Assembly (NCBI GenBank): GCA_021787845.1
Contig: JAJYLH010000016.1
Location: 26,385-90,384, forward strand
Direction: 5' to 3'
DNA length: 64,000 bases
From: Myxococcales bacterium
Lineage (GTDB): Bacteria > Myxococcota > Myxococcia > Myxococcales > JAJYLH01
The notes beneath the pieces are model-generated. The model was not told where the DNA came from and did not search any database. It worked only from the letters and a program-made list of their open reading frames with translations. Below are positions 19,887 to 28,782 of this stretch, piece after piece. Position numbers and translations under genes: made by a program. How positions within the stretch are numbered: position 1 is the first letter of the stretch; each line of letters opens with the position of its first letter.

Positions 19887-22061
19887 TTGGCGTGGGACTC
19901 TTCCCAGCGGCACGGCCCGCGGCCCGACGCGCTCAAGATGCGTCTCGCGTTCGCGACCGAGCGCGAGTTCGTCGAGCGCTTCGGCCAGAACGTGACCGCG
20001 ACCGGCCTGTTCGTCCGGTCGCGCGATCCGCGTCCGCTCGGGACGCGGCTGTCCTTCGAGATCACCCTGCGAGGCGGCGAGGCGGCGCTCAGCGGTAGCG
20101 GTGTCGTTCGGTACGTGCGGGCGGCGGGAACGGGCGCCGACCCTGCCGGGATGGGGCTCGAGGTCGGCGAGCTCGGCGTCGAAAGCCAGCGACTCGTCGC
20201 GGCGATTGTGGCCGAGCGCGCCGCCGGGCGCCTTGCCGCACCGGTGCCGGGGGCCTCCGCGGAAGACTGGCCCCCGCTCGTGGTGACCGCGCCGCCGGCG
20301 GAGGAGCCGAACGCTGGCCGGTCCGCCGCCGCCTCGCCGGTCCTGAAAGCCCGCTCCCTCGAACCGCTGGCTCCCGAAGCGGGGGAGGCGACCCCGCTGA
20401 TGATGGCTTCCCTCGGCCTGAGGCCGGCGCCGTCACCGGTCCAGCCGGAGCCGGTGGAGAAGACGGAACGGCTCTTCGGCCCTTTGGCCGCCACGCTGAA
20501 GCGGGCCTCGCCGGCGTCGGGCGATGATCGCCGCTTGGCGCGGGCTCCGTCCCGAGCGCCGCCCGTGATGACACCGGCGAGCGCCACGCCCACGCCGGCG
20601 CCGTCGATGGCGGCGCCCGTGATCGGCCTCGAGCTCGACTGGGGCTCGGTGCGGGCGGCCGTGCGCGAGGACCGCCGGGCGTGCCTGGTGCCCCTGGAGG
20701 AAGGCGGGGCGATGCCGGCGTGCGTCGCGGAGGACGGGGGCGGGCTCGTCTACGGCCGCGCGGCGGAGGAAGCGCTCGCGGCCGGGGCTCCCGGAGCGCG
20801 CGGGCTGTTCAGCCTCCTCGGGGCGTGGCCGAAGACCCGGGCGATCGATCCGTTCGAGCGCCGGGAGCTGACGCACGCGGTCGCCGCGGCGGGGGGAATG
20901 GCAGGGCTCCTGCTCGCCGGTCGCGTGCGTAGCGGTAGCGCTCTCGTGGAGAGTCTCCTCAGGGAAGTTCGTGCGCGCGCCTCCGAGGCTCTGGGCGTCG
21001 AAGTGACCCGGGCGGCGTTGGCGTTGCCGTCGGCGGTCTCGGCGGTGGCGCGCAAGGAGCTCCGGGAAGCGGCGCGACGCGCCGGGCTGGTGGTCGAACG
21101 AACGGTGCCGTCGCCGCTGGCGCTCGCGGCAGGGCGGCGGGAGAAGCGCCTGCTCGTGCTCGACTTGGAAGAGGGGGGCATCGAGGCGGCGGTGGTCGAG
21201 TCCGGGTCGCTGGTGGCAACCGCGTCGGCCCCGGAGGTGGGCGGCGTGGACGTCGACCTGGGGCTGGTCGCAGCCCTGCTGTCGGACTTCGAGGAGCGGG
21301 CCGAGGTGGCGGTGCCGGAAGACGCGGCGCTGTTCCACCGGGTTCGCCAGGCCGCGGCGGTCGCCCGGACGCAGCTTTCGAAAGCGTTGGAAACCGAGGT
21401 GGTGGTCCCGGACCTGATGACGACGGGGCTGGCGAAGGCGGAGCTGCGGGAACGGCTGACGCGGGCGCGGTTGCACGCGATCGCGGCGCCGGTGATCGAG
21501 CGGGCCGCGCGGCTCGTGCAGGAAGTGCTCGGCGGCCTGGGCTGGGGGTCCGGGGAGGTGGATGCGCTCCTGCTCGGCGGGGCGGCGGGAAGGTGGCCCG
21601 TGGTCGCGCACCTCTTGGGGCAGCGGCTGGCGATGGACGTGACGGCGGTGCCGGAGAGCGCGGCTTTGGGGGCGGCGCTCCTGGGGGACGGTCCTCGGCC
21701 CGGCGGAGCGGCGGCGCTGGGCGCGACGGTGTGGGCACGGCTGGAAGGAGCGAGCCCGCGGCGGTTGGTCGAGCGGGGTACGCCTCTGCCCGCCGAGCGG
21801 ACCTACGCGGCGCTCCAGGTGCGCCCGGCCGACCGGGAGATCTCACTCCAGCTCCTCCAGGGCGACCGCGGTCGGCCGGAGGACAACGACTTCCTGGGCG
21901 TGGCGAGAGCAGGACCGCTACCGGCGGGCAGGGGAACAGTTCAGGTGACTTTCACCATCGTCCTCGACGCCGCCGGCGAGCTGGCGGTGGGCGCGCGCGA
22001 GACATCGACCGGACGCCTGGTCCCGGTGCGATTCGAAGCCCAGCCGCCGCCGTCAGCGTAG
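19887..22061 (+). CDS. PilZ domain fused to a degenerate Hsp70-like protein
   Basis: 724 residues from a TTG at 19887. An in-frame ATG at 19938 would cut off the RHGPR motif, so the upstream start is preferred. Residues ~8-105 are a PilZ domain with both c-di-GMP motifs: RxxxR as RHGPR (8-12) and NxTxxG as NVTATG. After a ~130-residue Pro/Ala linker comes an Hsp70 fold. Phosphate-1 reads GLELDWGSV instead of GIDLGTTNS and phosphate-2 reads LDLEEGG instead of DLGGGT, so ATP binding is doubtful; the adenosine loop LLGGAAGRWPVV is partly kept. The substrate-binding beta domain is well preserved (LVERGTPLPAERTYAALQV..., LLQGDRGRPEDN). It may be a c-di-GMP-responsive peptide-binding protein. Confidence 0.85.
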   Translation: MAWDSSQRHGPRPDALKMRLAFATEREFVERFGQNVTATGLFVRSRDPRPLGTRLSFEITLRGGEAALSGSGVVRYVRAAGTGADPAGMGLEVGELGVESQRLVAAIVAERAAGRLAAPVPGASAEDWPPLVVTAPPAEEPNAGRSAAASPVLKARSLEPLAPEAGEATPLMMASLGLRPAPSPVQPEPVEKTERLFGPLAATLKRASPASGDDRRLARAPSRAPPVMTPASATPTPAPSMAAPVIGLELDWGSVRAAVREDRRACLVPLEEGGAMPACVAEDGGGLVYGRAAEEALAAGAPGARGLFSLLGAWPKTRAIDPFERRELTHAVAAAGGMAGLLLAGRVRSGSALVESLLREVRARASEALGVEVTRAALALPSAVSAVARKELREAARRAGLVVERTVPSPLALAAGRREKRLLVLDLEEGGIEAAVVESGSLVATASAPEVGGVDVDLGLVAALLSDFEERAEVAVPEDAALFHRVRQAAAVARTQLSKALETEVVVPDLMTTGLAKAELRERLTRARLHAIAAPVIERAARLVQEVLGGLGWGSGEVDALLLGGAAGRWPVVAHLLGQRLAMDVTAVPESAALGAALLGDGPRPGGAAALGATVWARLEGASPRRLVERGTPLPAERTYAALQVRPADREISLQLLQGDRGRPEDNDFLGVARAGPLPAGRGTVQVTFTIVLDAAGELAVGARETSTGRLVPVRFEAQPPPSA

Positions 22062-22151
22062 GTGCCCTCGAAACCGGTGCGGCTTGTCGCCTGCGCTTTC
22101 AACGATCGAGAGCGCTGCCGGGTGCCATCGGACAATCGCGAGTCCGCTCGC

Positions 22152-22817
22152 TCATCGCTTGCGGCAGAGCGTCAGCCCGTCGGCGATGGGCACCAGGCTC
22201 AGGTCGACCCGTTCGTCCTTCAGGAGCATCCGGTTGAGGGCGCGCAGGACGAGGGTGTCGGCGTCGTCGTCGGGCCGGTCCGGCTCGGCGACGCTCCCGC
22301 CCCACAGCGTGTTGTCGAAGGCGATGAGCCCGCCCGCTCGAACCAGCTCCAGGCACCGTTCGTAGTAAGCGGGATAGCTCGCCTTGTCCGCGTCGATGAA
22401 CGCGAAATCGAACGTGCCAGCCTGCCCCGCTCGCAGCAACTCGCCGACCGTCTCCAGCGCCGGAGCGAGACGCAGCTCGACGCGGCCCGTGACCCCTGCC
22501 GCTTCCCAGTAGCGCTTCGCGACGGCGGTGAACTCCTCGCTGATGTCGCAGGCGACCAGCTTGCCACCGGGCGGGAGCGCGAGCGCCGTGCACAGCGAGC
22601 TGTACCCGGTGAAGACGCCGATCTCGATCGCCCGCCGGGCGCCGAGGAGCTTGACCAGGAAGGCGAGGAGCTGTCCCTCCTCGGGCGCGACCTGCATCGC
22701 GTGAAGCGGATGGCGCGCGGTCTCGTCGCGCAGCCGCCGCAACAGGGGCGGCTCGCGCAGGCTGACCGACACGAGGTACTCGCGCAGCGCCGGCGTCACG
22801 GTCAGATGGGTGCTCAT
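22152..22817 (-). CDS. SAM-dependent O-methyltransferase (family 3 / CCoAMT-like)
   Basis: 221 residues from the ATG at 22817, preceded by GGAGGCGGCGGA; the upstream in-frame ATG (22838) lacks a ribosome site. SAM motif I is IEIGVFTGYSSL and the acidic end of strand 2 is VACDIS. Motif FDFAFIDADKASYPAYYE carries the metal-binding Asp residues typical of small catechol/caffeoyl-CoA type O-methyltransferases, with IAFDNTLWGG as the later metal/substrate loop. It is cytoplasmic; the substrate is unknown. It is a single gene convergent with the PilZ-Hsp70 gene. Confidence 0.92.
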   Translation of the reverse strand: MSTHLTVTPALREYLVSVSLREPPLLRRLRDETARHPLHAMQVAPEEGQLLAFLVKLLGARRAIEIGVFTGYSSLCTALALPPGGKLVACDISEEFTAVAKRYWEAAGVTGRVELRLAPALETVGELLRAGQAGTFDFAFIDADKASYPAYYERCLELVRAGGLIAFDNTLWGGSVAEPDRPDDDADTLVLRALNRMLLKDERVDLSLVPIADGLTLCRKR

Positions 22818-22980
22818 TCCGCCGCCTCCACCGGCCATCAGGAGCGCTTTCAGGTAACGACGGATCGCGCCGAAGGCAAGCGGGCGAGGCCCCGCGGACC
22901 CGCTGGTCTAGCAGGCGCGGCTGCCGCTGGCCGGCGGCCGTGGATTCGAGGGGTAGGCGGGTTCGGTGCCGGAGCCCCGC

Positions 22981-23979
22981 CTACCAGAGGTATCCGAGAC
23001 CGAGATTCCAGAAGAGGCCCGACAGGTTGAAGGAGCCCACGTCCACCGGGACGTTCTCGACCGGCGCGGGCTTGGGGCTTCCCTGCACCGCTCGCGTCAG
23101 CGCGTCGAAGGAGGGCGAGAGCCGTTCTGCCCAGCCAATCTCGCCAAAGACCGCGAAGCCGCGGTCGGTTCCCGAGTCGCCGAAGGTGTACTGCGCGCCC
23201 GCGGCGAGGCCGAGCCCTGCGCTGAACGCCCAGTCCGCGAGCTCGGCGCCGCCGTCGTTGTCGTCGAGCGCGAGATGGTTGGCGTCGAAGAGGAGCGCGC
23301 CGCGCCCGTAGACCTGCGCCCCGCCGAATTGCACGAGGCGCCAGCGGGCCCCGAGGGCGAGCGAATGGCGCGTGAGGTAGGCGGTACCGGTGCCGAAGAG
23401 AGACGCGTTGGAAGCGGCGCCCTCGTAGGCGACCTGGAAGGCGAGGGGCGCCGGGACCCGGGATGGGTGCCAGTCGACTCCCGCGCTCCACCCGCCGAGG
23501 GTGCCGTTCTCGGTCACGATGTCCGCCGCGGGGTCGACCGGGTTGACGACGCCGCCGGCGAGGCGGATGCCGAAAGTGGACCACACCGGAGGCGGCGCCG
23601 GACGCGGGCGCAGGGGTGGAAGCGGCGCGGGCACGGGCACCGGTCGGGCCACGGTCGACGACACCGGAGCTCGCTCGGTGGATCGGTTGGCGGCAGCGCT
23701 TCGGGCATGAGTGGAGAGCGTCCGGGCGGCGCCGGTCTCGGTCACCGGTCGTTTCGCAGGGGCCGCCGCGGCCGTGGCCGGCGCTTGCGCGCCGACAGCT
23801 TTCTTCTTCGGCGCCGCGTGCCGAGCGGGAGCCTTCGCGGGCGGCGCGGTTGGAGCAGCAGCCGTGCTGGGTGGCGTGGACGTCTCGGCGGGAGCGGTGG
23901 TGTCAGGCGTCGCGGCGCGGGCGAGAGCGGGAATCGTCGCGACGAGGACGGCCAGGGCGAAGAATCGGAAGCGAATCAT
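22981..23979 (-). CDS. Predicted outer-membrane beta-barrel protein
   Basis: 332 residues. A signal peptide (1-22, ending ARA-AT) is followed by a ~105-residue Ala/Pro/Thr/Lys-rich periplasmic segment. A ~200-residue barrel-like domain has alternating strands (FGIRLAGGVVNP, GWSAGVDWHP, SLALGARWRLVQFGG, GLGLAAGAQYTFGDSG) and ends in an aromatic residue (LGLGYLW), as outer-membrane proteins do. The family is not recognised. Its ATG overlaps the upstream stop as ATGA, making it the last gene of a three-gene operon with two propeller-like lipoproteins. Confidence 0.75.
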   Translation of the reverse strand: MIRFRFFALAVLVATIPALARAATPDTTAPAETSTPPSTAAAPTAPPAKAPARHAAPKKKAVGAQAPATAAAAPAKRPVTETGAARTLSTHARSAAANRSTERAPVSSTVARPVPVPAPLPPLRPRPAPPPVWSTFGIRLAGGVVNPVDPAADIVTENGTLGGWSAGVDWHPSRVPAPLAFQVAYEGAASNASLFGTGTAYLTRHSLALGARWRLVQFGGAQVYGRGALLFDANHLALDDNDGGAELADWAFSAGLGLAAGAQYTFGDSGTDRGFAVFGEIGWAERLSPSFDALTRAVQGSPKPAPVENVPVDVGSFNLSGLFWNLGLGYLW

Positions 23980-25586
23980 GGCGAGGTGGCCTCCTTGGTG
24001 TCGGTCAAGTGGCTCGCGAGAAAGCCGGTGACGCGTCGGGCGTGCGCGCGGTCCAAGTGCGCGAGGGGAACGAAGGTGATGTCGCCGAAGGGGCTCGAAT
24101 GTTGGGCCCAGACGTAGGCGCCGGCGAAGCCGACGGCGGTGCTGGTGTCGTCGAGCGTGGCGCCGCCCAAGGAGAGGCTGTCCGCGTTCACCGCGACGAG
24201 CGAGCCGGTGTCGCCGTCGAAGTTCTGGTCGTCATTGGGATCGGGAGCGGCGCCGCTATCCTTGCGCGGCACGTCCACGGCGACGAGAAGCATTCCGTTC
24301 GCGGCATCCATCGCGAGGGCGCTCGCGCCGCCACCGAGGACGATGGGCGCCAGGCGTAAGCGCAGCCGGGAACCGTCGTCCTCGAGGCGGACTGCGGTCA
24401 GCGCCGCGGTGCTTCCGCTGGAGGTGTTGACGACGTCGTGGGGAAAGAAGGCGATGCCGGGCCCGACGAGGGGACTCTTCGCGACTTGCCCGCTCAGCAC
24501 GTCCTGATCGAGGCGGTCGAGGAGCGGTTCCCAGCCGGCGAGGTAGCGCGTCGGAGCGCCGGGGGCGAGCGCCGGGTCGGCGTAGGCGAGAAGCTGTCCG
24601 TTCCCCAAGTCGCCGAGGGTCGTGGCCGGTTGGGAGAGCTGGGTCGAGTGGGTCTTCGACGTGTCACCGGTCGCGTCGAGCAGGGCGAGCGTGACGGTGT
24701 TGGTCGTGTAGAGCGCCGCGACGTAGCGCGTGAAACCGGCGCCCTGCGGTACCAGGATGTCCTGCAGCCCGGCGCCGCCGGGGAAATAGAGGAAGTTGAT
24801 GGCGCTCGTCAGGCCGGAAGCGCTCTTGTCCACTTCGAGGGAGAGCACGTCGTCGTCGCCGCGCGCGCGCACGTAGAGGTAGGCGCCGTCGGGGGCGAAG
24901 GCCGCCTGCACAGGCTGGAGCACGGTGCCGTCGGGGAGCTTGAGCGGCACCACCACCCGCTGGTCGGTATTGTCCGGCTCCACGAGAGCGATGGCGCCGT
25001 CCAGGACCACTGCGGCCACCTGTCCGTCGGGGGAGAAGACAATCTGCTCGGGCGCCAGCGCCTCGGTGCGCAGGGCGAAGGTGGAGACCTTGCCGGCGGC
25101 GAGGTCGACCACCGAGAGCTGATCGTTGTTGCGGGCGGCCGGCCCGCCGGGCGCCGGTGGTTTCGACGGGTCGTAATCCAGGACGACGAGGTTGCCGTCG
25201 GGGCTGACGGCGGCGCGATCGTACGCGCCGGGAAGCGCCAGGGAACGCAGGTCGCCGCTGGGGACGGAAACGATGTCGAGCTCGGGGGCGGCGCCGGTGC
25301 CGCCGGCCACGACGACGTTGGTGCCGGCGACCGCGAACGCCCGCGGCCAGTGTGTGACGTTGACCGAGACCGGTGCCTTCGAGCCGGAGGGGTCCAGGAG
25401 GGTGACGATGGCGGTGGTGCGGTTCAAGAACGCCAGCTCGCCGTTGACTGCGAGCGGCCCGGCGATGTCGAGCGACTGCGACCAGAGCGGGGCGCGGGTG
25501 CGGCAGGAGGCGAGCGCGACGAGCGCGGCGAGCGCGAGGAGCGGCCCTGCCGTTCGGCGCTGGGGCGAGAGGTGACGGGCGTTCAT
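23976..25586 (-). CDS. Beta-propeller-like lipoprotein
   Basis: 536 residues from the ATG at 25586, which overlaps the upstream stop (ATGA). The signal peptide ends in LVALASC, a lipobox. The rest repeats blade-like units with YDRAAVSPDGNLVVLDY, EQIVFSPDGQVAAVVL and AAFAPDGAYLYVRARG, as in YVTN/WD40-like propellers. A DPNDDQNFDGDTG acidic stretch near 455 may bind calcium. It is likely an outer-membrane or periplasm-facing lipoprotein. The tight coupling to a second propeller lipoprotein and a barrel suggests a surface complex. Confidence 0.8.
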   Translation of the reverse strand: MNARHLSPQRRTAGPLLALAALVALASCRTRAPLWSQSLDIAGPLAVNGELAFLNRTTAIVTLLDPSGSKAPVSVNVTHWPRAFAVAGTNVVVAGGTGAAPELDIVSVPSGDLRSLALPGAYDRAAVSPDGNLVVLDYDPSKPPAPGGPAARNNDQLSVVDLAAGKVSTFALRTEALAPEQIVFSPDGQVAAVVLDGAIALVEPDNTDQRVVVPLKLPDGTVLQPVQAAFAPDGAYLYVRARGDDDVLSLEVDKSASGLTSAINFLYFPGGAGLQDILVPQGAGFTRYVAALYTTNTVTLALLDATGDTSKTHSTQLSQPATTLGDLGNGQLLAYADPALAPGAPTRYLAGWEPLLDRLDQDVLSGQVAKSPLVGPGIAFFPHDVVNTSSGSTAALTAVRLEDDGSRLRLRLAPIVLGGGASALAMDAANGMLLVAVDVPRKDSGAAPDPNDDQNFDGDTGSLVAVNADSLSLGGATLDDTSTAVGFAGAYVWAQHSSPFGDITFVPLAHLDRAHARRVTGFLASHLTDTKEATSP

Positions 25587-27298
25587 GGCGAAATCTCCGA
25601 GTTGAGGTCGTAGCCGGTGGCGGTGCGCACGGTGCCCGCGGCGAGGTCGACGAAGCTGATGCGGCCCGCCGGATGTTTCTGCGTGACCCAGACGGCAGTG
25701 CCGCCGTTGCCTGGAAGCGCTCCCGCATACTGTGGGGCCGAGGCGAGGTCGAGAGGCGTCGCGACCAGCGTCGACAGATCGATCGCCTCCACCTGGTAGA
25801 CGTGTTGGGAGTCGTCGCTCAAGGTGACCGCGGCGTGTTGGCCGTCGGCGGCGAAGACGAACTGCTGGGGGGGAACGCTGCCGGTCAGGTCGGTCTGGGC
25901 GATGCCGCGATCCAAATCGACTACGCTGAAGCCCTGCTGCGGGTCCGCCCACCGCTGGTAGGGATCGGCGGCAGTCGAATTGGGCTGGGGCTTGTGGAGA
26001 ACGACGAGGCTGTGGCTGTCAGGGCCGATGCCGAGCGTGTCGACGAGCTTCTCGAGCCGCGAGAAGACGGTGATGTCGCCGGTGGCGAGGTTCAGGGTGG
26101 CGAAGCTCTTGGTGTCGCGGGCGTTGGTGAAGAGGGCGGCGACGGTGCCGTCGGGCGAGAGCACCGACTGGCCGGCGGCGGCGACGCAGGGCGGCGTCTC
26201 GTTGGACGGGCAGTTCTCGGCTGGGAGCTCGATGGTGGCGGTCTTGACGAGCGACGAATCGGTCAGCGCGCCGGGGAGCGGGAACCAGACCACCTGCGAG
26301 GTGCTGCGGATCACCGCCACCGCGGTGGACCCATCGGCCGCCAGGTCGAGGTCGGTCGCCGGGGCGGGGAGCGAGAGGGTGGTGAACGACCGGCTCTGGA
26401 CGTCGAAGACAGCGAGAGCGCTGGTGGCGAGCGAGCGGAGGAGGACGGTCTGGCCGTCGGGTGGGGCGACCGCCGCGCGGGTGGACAGGTCGGTGTAGCC
26501 GTCGGGAATCGCCACCCGGTCGGGCACCGGGACCGAGGCTGGGTCGGCCAAGGGCATCACCGCCACCTCGTCCTGGCCGACGAGGACCGCGTCCGTCGCG
26601 ACGCCGCCGGAGACGCGGAAATAGACGTCGGTGAGCTGGCGGCCGGCTGCGCGTTCGATGACGGGCGCTGGGGTGCCCGCCTGGAGCGCCTGGACGTCGA
26701 CGAAGCCGACGATGCCCTCGGCGCCGGCGTCCGGGTGCGCGCCATCGGGCGTCCACAGCACCGCCCACTTGCCGTCGGGCGAGAGCGCCACCGCCGGGTA
26801 GTGCCGTGGCGTCGATTGGGAGCGCAGGGTGGTCTTCCCGGCCTCGACCTGGATGAAGCTCACCGCCGCGCCGGTGTGGGAGACGATGACCGCGGCGTCC
26901 TGGTGCGGCACCACGGCGAGGGCGAGCGGCTCGGTCGGGAGGACCACGGAAGTGATGGCGAGGTTCGTCGGATTGATGATCGCTACCGTGCTCGCGTCGG
27001 GCGAGAGGACGAAGACGAAGTGGTCGGAGGTCTGCGGCTGGAGAAACGTGTTGTTGCTCTCCTGCTCGGGTGGCAGGCCCTGGCTGTCGACGCACTGGTT
27101 GTTCTGGCAGACGAGGCCGGTCGGGCAGTCGCTGTCCTGCATGCAGCCGCTGTACCCGGCGGGGCCGCCGGTGGAGTATCCGCCGTCGCTCGAGGCCGCC
27201 TTGTCCAACGCCGAGGGCGAAGAACCGCCGCAGGCGAGCGCGAGCGTCAGGACGGGTAGCAGAAGCCGTGCAGCGTGGCGTGAAGACGGATGGCGCAT
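25583..27298 (-). CDS. Beta-propeller-like lipoprotein with Cys-rich N-terminal module
   Basis: 571 residues from the ATG at 27298 with GGAGG 5 bases upstream. A lipoprotein signal ends in LTLALACGG. A short Cys-rich module follows (GCMQDSDCPTGLVCQNNQCVD), the CxxDxxCxxGxxCxxxxC pattern common in myxobacterial exported proteins. Propeller-like repeats come next (DHFVFVLSPDASTVAIINP, YPAVALSPDGKWAVLW, GQSVLSPDGTVAALF, FVFAADGQHAAVTL). It is the first gene of the operon with the next lipoprotein and the barrel. A role in surface binding or substrate handling is possible, but no enzyme motif is visible. Confidence 0.8.
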   Translation of the reverse strand: MRHPSSRHAARLLLPVLTLALACGGSSPSALDKAASSDGGYSTGGPAGYSGCMQDSDCPTGLVCQNNQCVDSQGLPPEQESNNTFLQPQTSDHFVFVLSPDASTVAIINPTNLAITSVVLPTEPLALAVVPHQDAAVIVSHTGAAVSFIQVEAGKTTLRSQSTPRHYPAVALSPDGKWAVLWTPDGAHPDAGAEGIVGFVDVQALQAGTPAPVIERAAGRQLTDVYFRVSGGVATDAVLVGQDEVAVMPLADPASVPVPDRVAIPDGYTDLSTRAAVAPPDGQTVLLRSLATSALAVFDVQSRSFTTLSLPAPATDLDLAADGSTAVAVIRSTSQVVWFPLPGALTDSSLVKTATIELPAENCPSNETPPCVAAAGQSVLSPDGTVAALFTNARDTKSFATLNLATGDITVFSRLEKLVDTLGIGPDSHSLVVLHKPQPNSTAADPYQRWADPQQGFSVVDLDRGIAQTDLTGSVPPQQFVFAADGQHAAVTLSDDSQHVYQVEAIDLSTLVATPLDLASAPQYAGALPGNGGTAVWVTQKHPAGRISFVDLAAGTVRTATGYDLNSEISP

Positions 27299-27518
27299 CG
27301 TTTCCTCCGAGGTGACGGGAGGTGTGATAGCAAATCCCGCGCCAGGCGTGAGCGCCATCACTCGCGGCTCTTTCCCCGGATTCATCGAGCCGCTGGCGGG
27401 CCCGAACGGGCCGCAGTGTGACACCGGTGTCGCGCTGGCCGCTGCCGGTCGTTGTCAGGCACGATGCGGAGTCGTTCCCCGCCTGGGGACCGATTCCCGC
27501 GACGGGCGAGCACCCGAG

Positions 27519-27881
27519 GCGACACAGACGCTCCTCTGGTCGGCCGTCTTTTTCTTCGCCTCGAGCGCGGCCAGCTCCGCCTACCTGACGGTGAGCGAGC
27601 TGTTCCCGGTCGACCTGCGGGGGATGGCGATTGCGCTCTTCTACGCGGTCGGCACCGCGGTCGGCGGGTCCTTCGCGCCGGCGTTGTTCGCCCACCTCAT
27701 CGGGAGCGGCAAGCGCAGCGAGGTCTTTGCCGGCTATCTGGTCGGCGCAGCGCTGATGGCGGCCGCCGCGCTCGTCGCCGCGCTGCTCGCGGTGCCGGCC
27801 GAACGCCGGATGCTGGAGGAGATCTCCGGCGACGACCCGGCGCTGTCGCTCGCTGCGGAATCGATCGAGCACGAGGCCTGA
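27519..27881 (+). pseudogene. 3' remnant of an MFS-type transporter gene
   Basis: About 120 codons encode the last three membrane helices of a major facilitator transporter: LLWSAVFFFASSAASSAYLTVSELFP, then the loop motif VDLRGMAIALFYAVGTAVGG, then AGYLVGAALMAAAALVAALLAVPAERR and a TGA at 27879-27881. The first nine helices (about 300 residues) are missing, and upstream sequence in this frame is shadow of the lipoprotein gene, so this is a truncated gene. Its last 54 bases are duplicated at 29342-29395. Confidence 0.75.
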
Positions 27882-27883
27882 CG
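27830..27883 (+). repeat. 54-bp direct repeat, left copy (end of transporter remnant)
   Basis: The end of the transporter remnant, including its stop codon, matches 29342-29395 at 53 of 54 positions (the one change is AGGCCTG against AGCCCTG). The two copies bracket about 1.46 kb holding the orphan gene and the 65-bp array. Confidence 0.85.
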
Positions 27884-27956
27884 CCCGCCGATCCCGGCTC
27901 CGGCATCGACGCCTGGCCACAGAGCGAAGCGACGTGCCGGCCGGCCGGCCGCGGAC

Positions 27957-27986
27957 TTGACATGGTCCGGGGCCTGGCTGTACGCT
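27957..27986 (+). promoter_or_regulatory. Predicted sigma70-type promoter
   Basis: TTGACA at 27957-27962, an 18-base spacer and TACGCT at 27981-27986 lie about 72 bases upstream of the orphan gene start at 28059. The -35 is a perfect consensus; the -10 keeps T-A and the final T. Nothing else in the gap competes. Confidence 0.5.
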
Positions 27987-28058
27987 CGCGCATGCCGTCC
28001 CGCCACGGCTCGACCTGACCCGTGGCCGCGATGATCGCGACCCGAGGAGGTGCAAAGG

Positions 28059-28574
28059 ATGGTCATCCAACCCAACCTTGTGGCCAGCGAATTCGCGGCG
28101 GACATGAAGACGATCGTCACGTCGCTGGTCACCATCAAGAACCTGTTCGAGAAGCACGCCAACCGCTTGACCGAGATCCAGCGCAAGCGGATGCCGAAGC
28201 CCCGGGACGGGTTGATCAACGTCGCGCCCGCTTTCATGCGGGCGGTCGAGGCTCACCCGGAGGTCGCCAAGGCTGCCCAGGTCGACGCGCTGCGCGTGAA
28301 TCTGGTCCTGAATGCTCTGGATGCGCTCAATCCGGCCGTCCAGACCATCAACCAGTTGGTCACGCTCTTCGCCGACACCAAGCTGACCTGGCGCGGCTGG
28401 CTCGAAAACCAGCTCCTCCTGCTCTACGGCATCGCCAAGGTGGTCGCCGCCAGCGACCCCTCGTTGCAGGAAGTGGTGAACGAGATCGCGCCGACCTTCC
28501 CGGGACACCACGGAGCCACCGCGCCGAACAATCCGGCGCCTCCGGCTCCACCCAGCACGGAGAGCACGAAGTAG
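28059..28574 (+). CDS. Orphan protein of unknown function
   Basis: 171 residues. The ATG at 28059 has a strong GAGGAGG ribosome site at 28044-28050; a GTG at 28050 lies inside that site and is rejected. The protein is soluble and mostly helical (ASEFAADMKTIVTSLVTIKNLFEKHANRL..., RVNLVLNALDALNPAVQTINQLVTLF), with no signal peptide, and ends in a short Pro/Ala tail and ESTK. I do not recognise the family. It has its own promoter and a strong terminator, and sits between the two 54-bp direct repeats, so it may be a cargo gene of an inserted or duplicated segment. Confidence 0.8.
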   Translation: MVIQPNLVASEFAADMKTIVTSLVTIKNLFEKHANRLTEIQRKRMPKPRDGLINVAPAFMRAVEAHPEVAKAAQVDALRVNLVLNALDALNPAVQTINQLVTLFADTKLTWRGWLENQLLLLYGIAKVVAASDPSLQEVVNEIAPTFPGHHGATAPNNPAPPAPPSTESTK

Positions 28575-28600
28575 AACCCTGAGCCTTGGCGGGCGGCGGG

Positions 28601-28623
28601 CGGGAGGCGATGGTCGCCTCCCG
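28601..28623 (+). terminator. Rho-independent-like terminator of the orphan gene
   Basis: A perfect 10-base stem (CGGGAGGCGA ... TCGCCTCCCG) with a 3-base loop is followed by TTTGATT, 27 bases after the stop at 28574. Confidence 0.75.
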
Positions 28624-28782
28624 TTTGATTCTTGGGGGGCTGGTAACGAAGGCATCCTGGAGATGGGGGGAGCCATGAGGCACTCGCCAAGACTCATGGA
28701 TGTCCGCCCAGCAGGCTCGCGTACACGGCCAATCACGGGGTGAGTCTCCGCCCGAGACTGCACTCGTTGTCGGCCCATGCCG

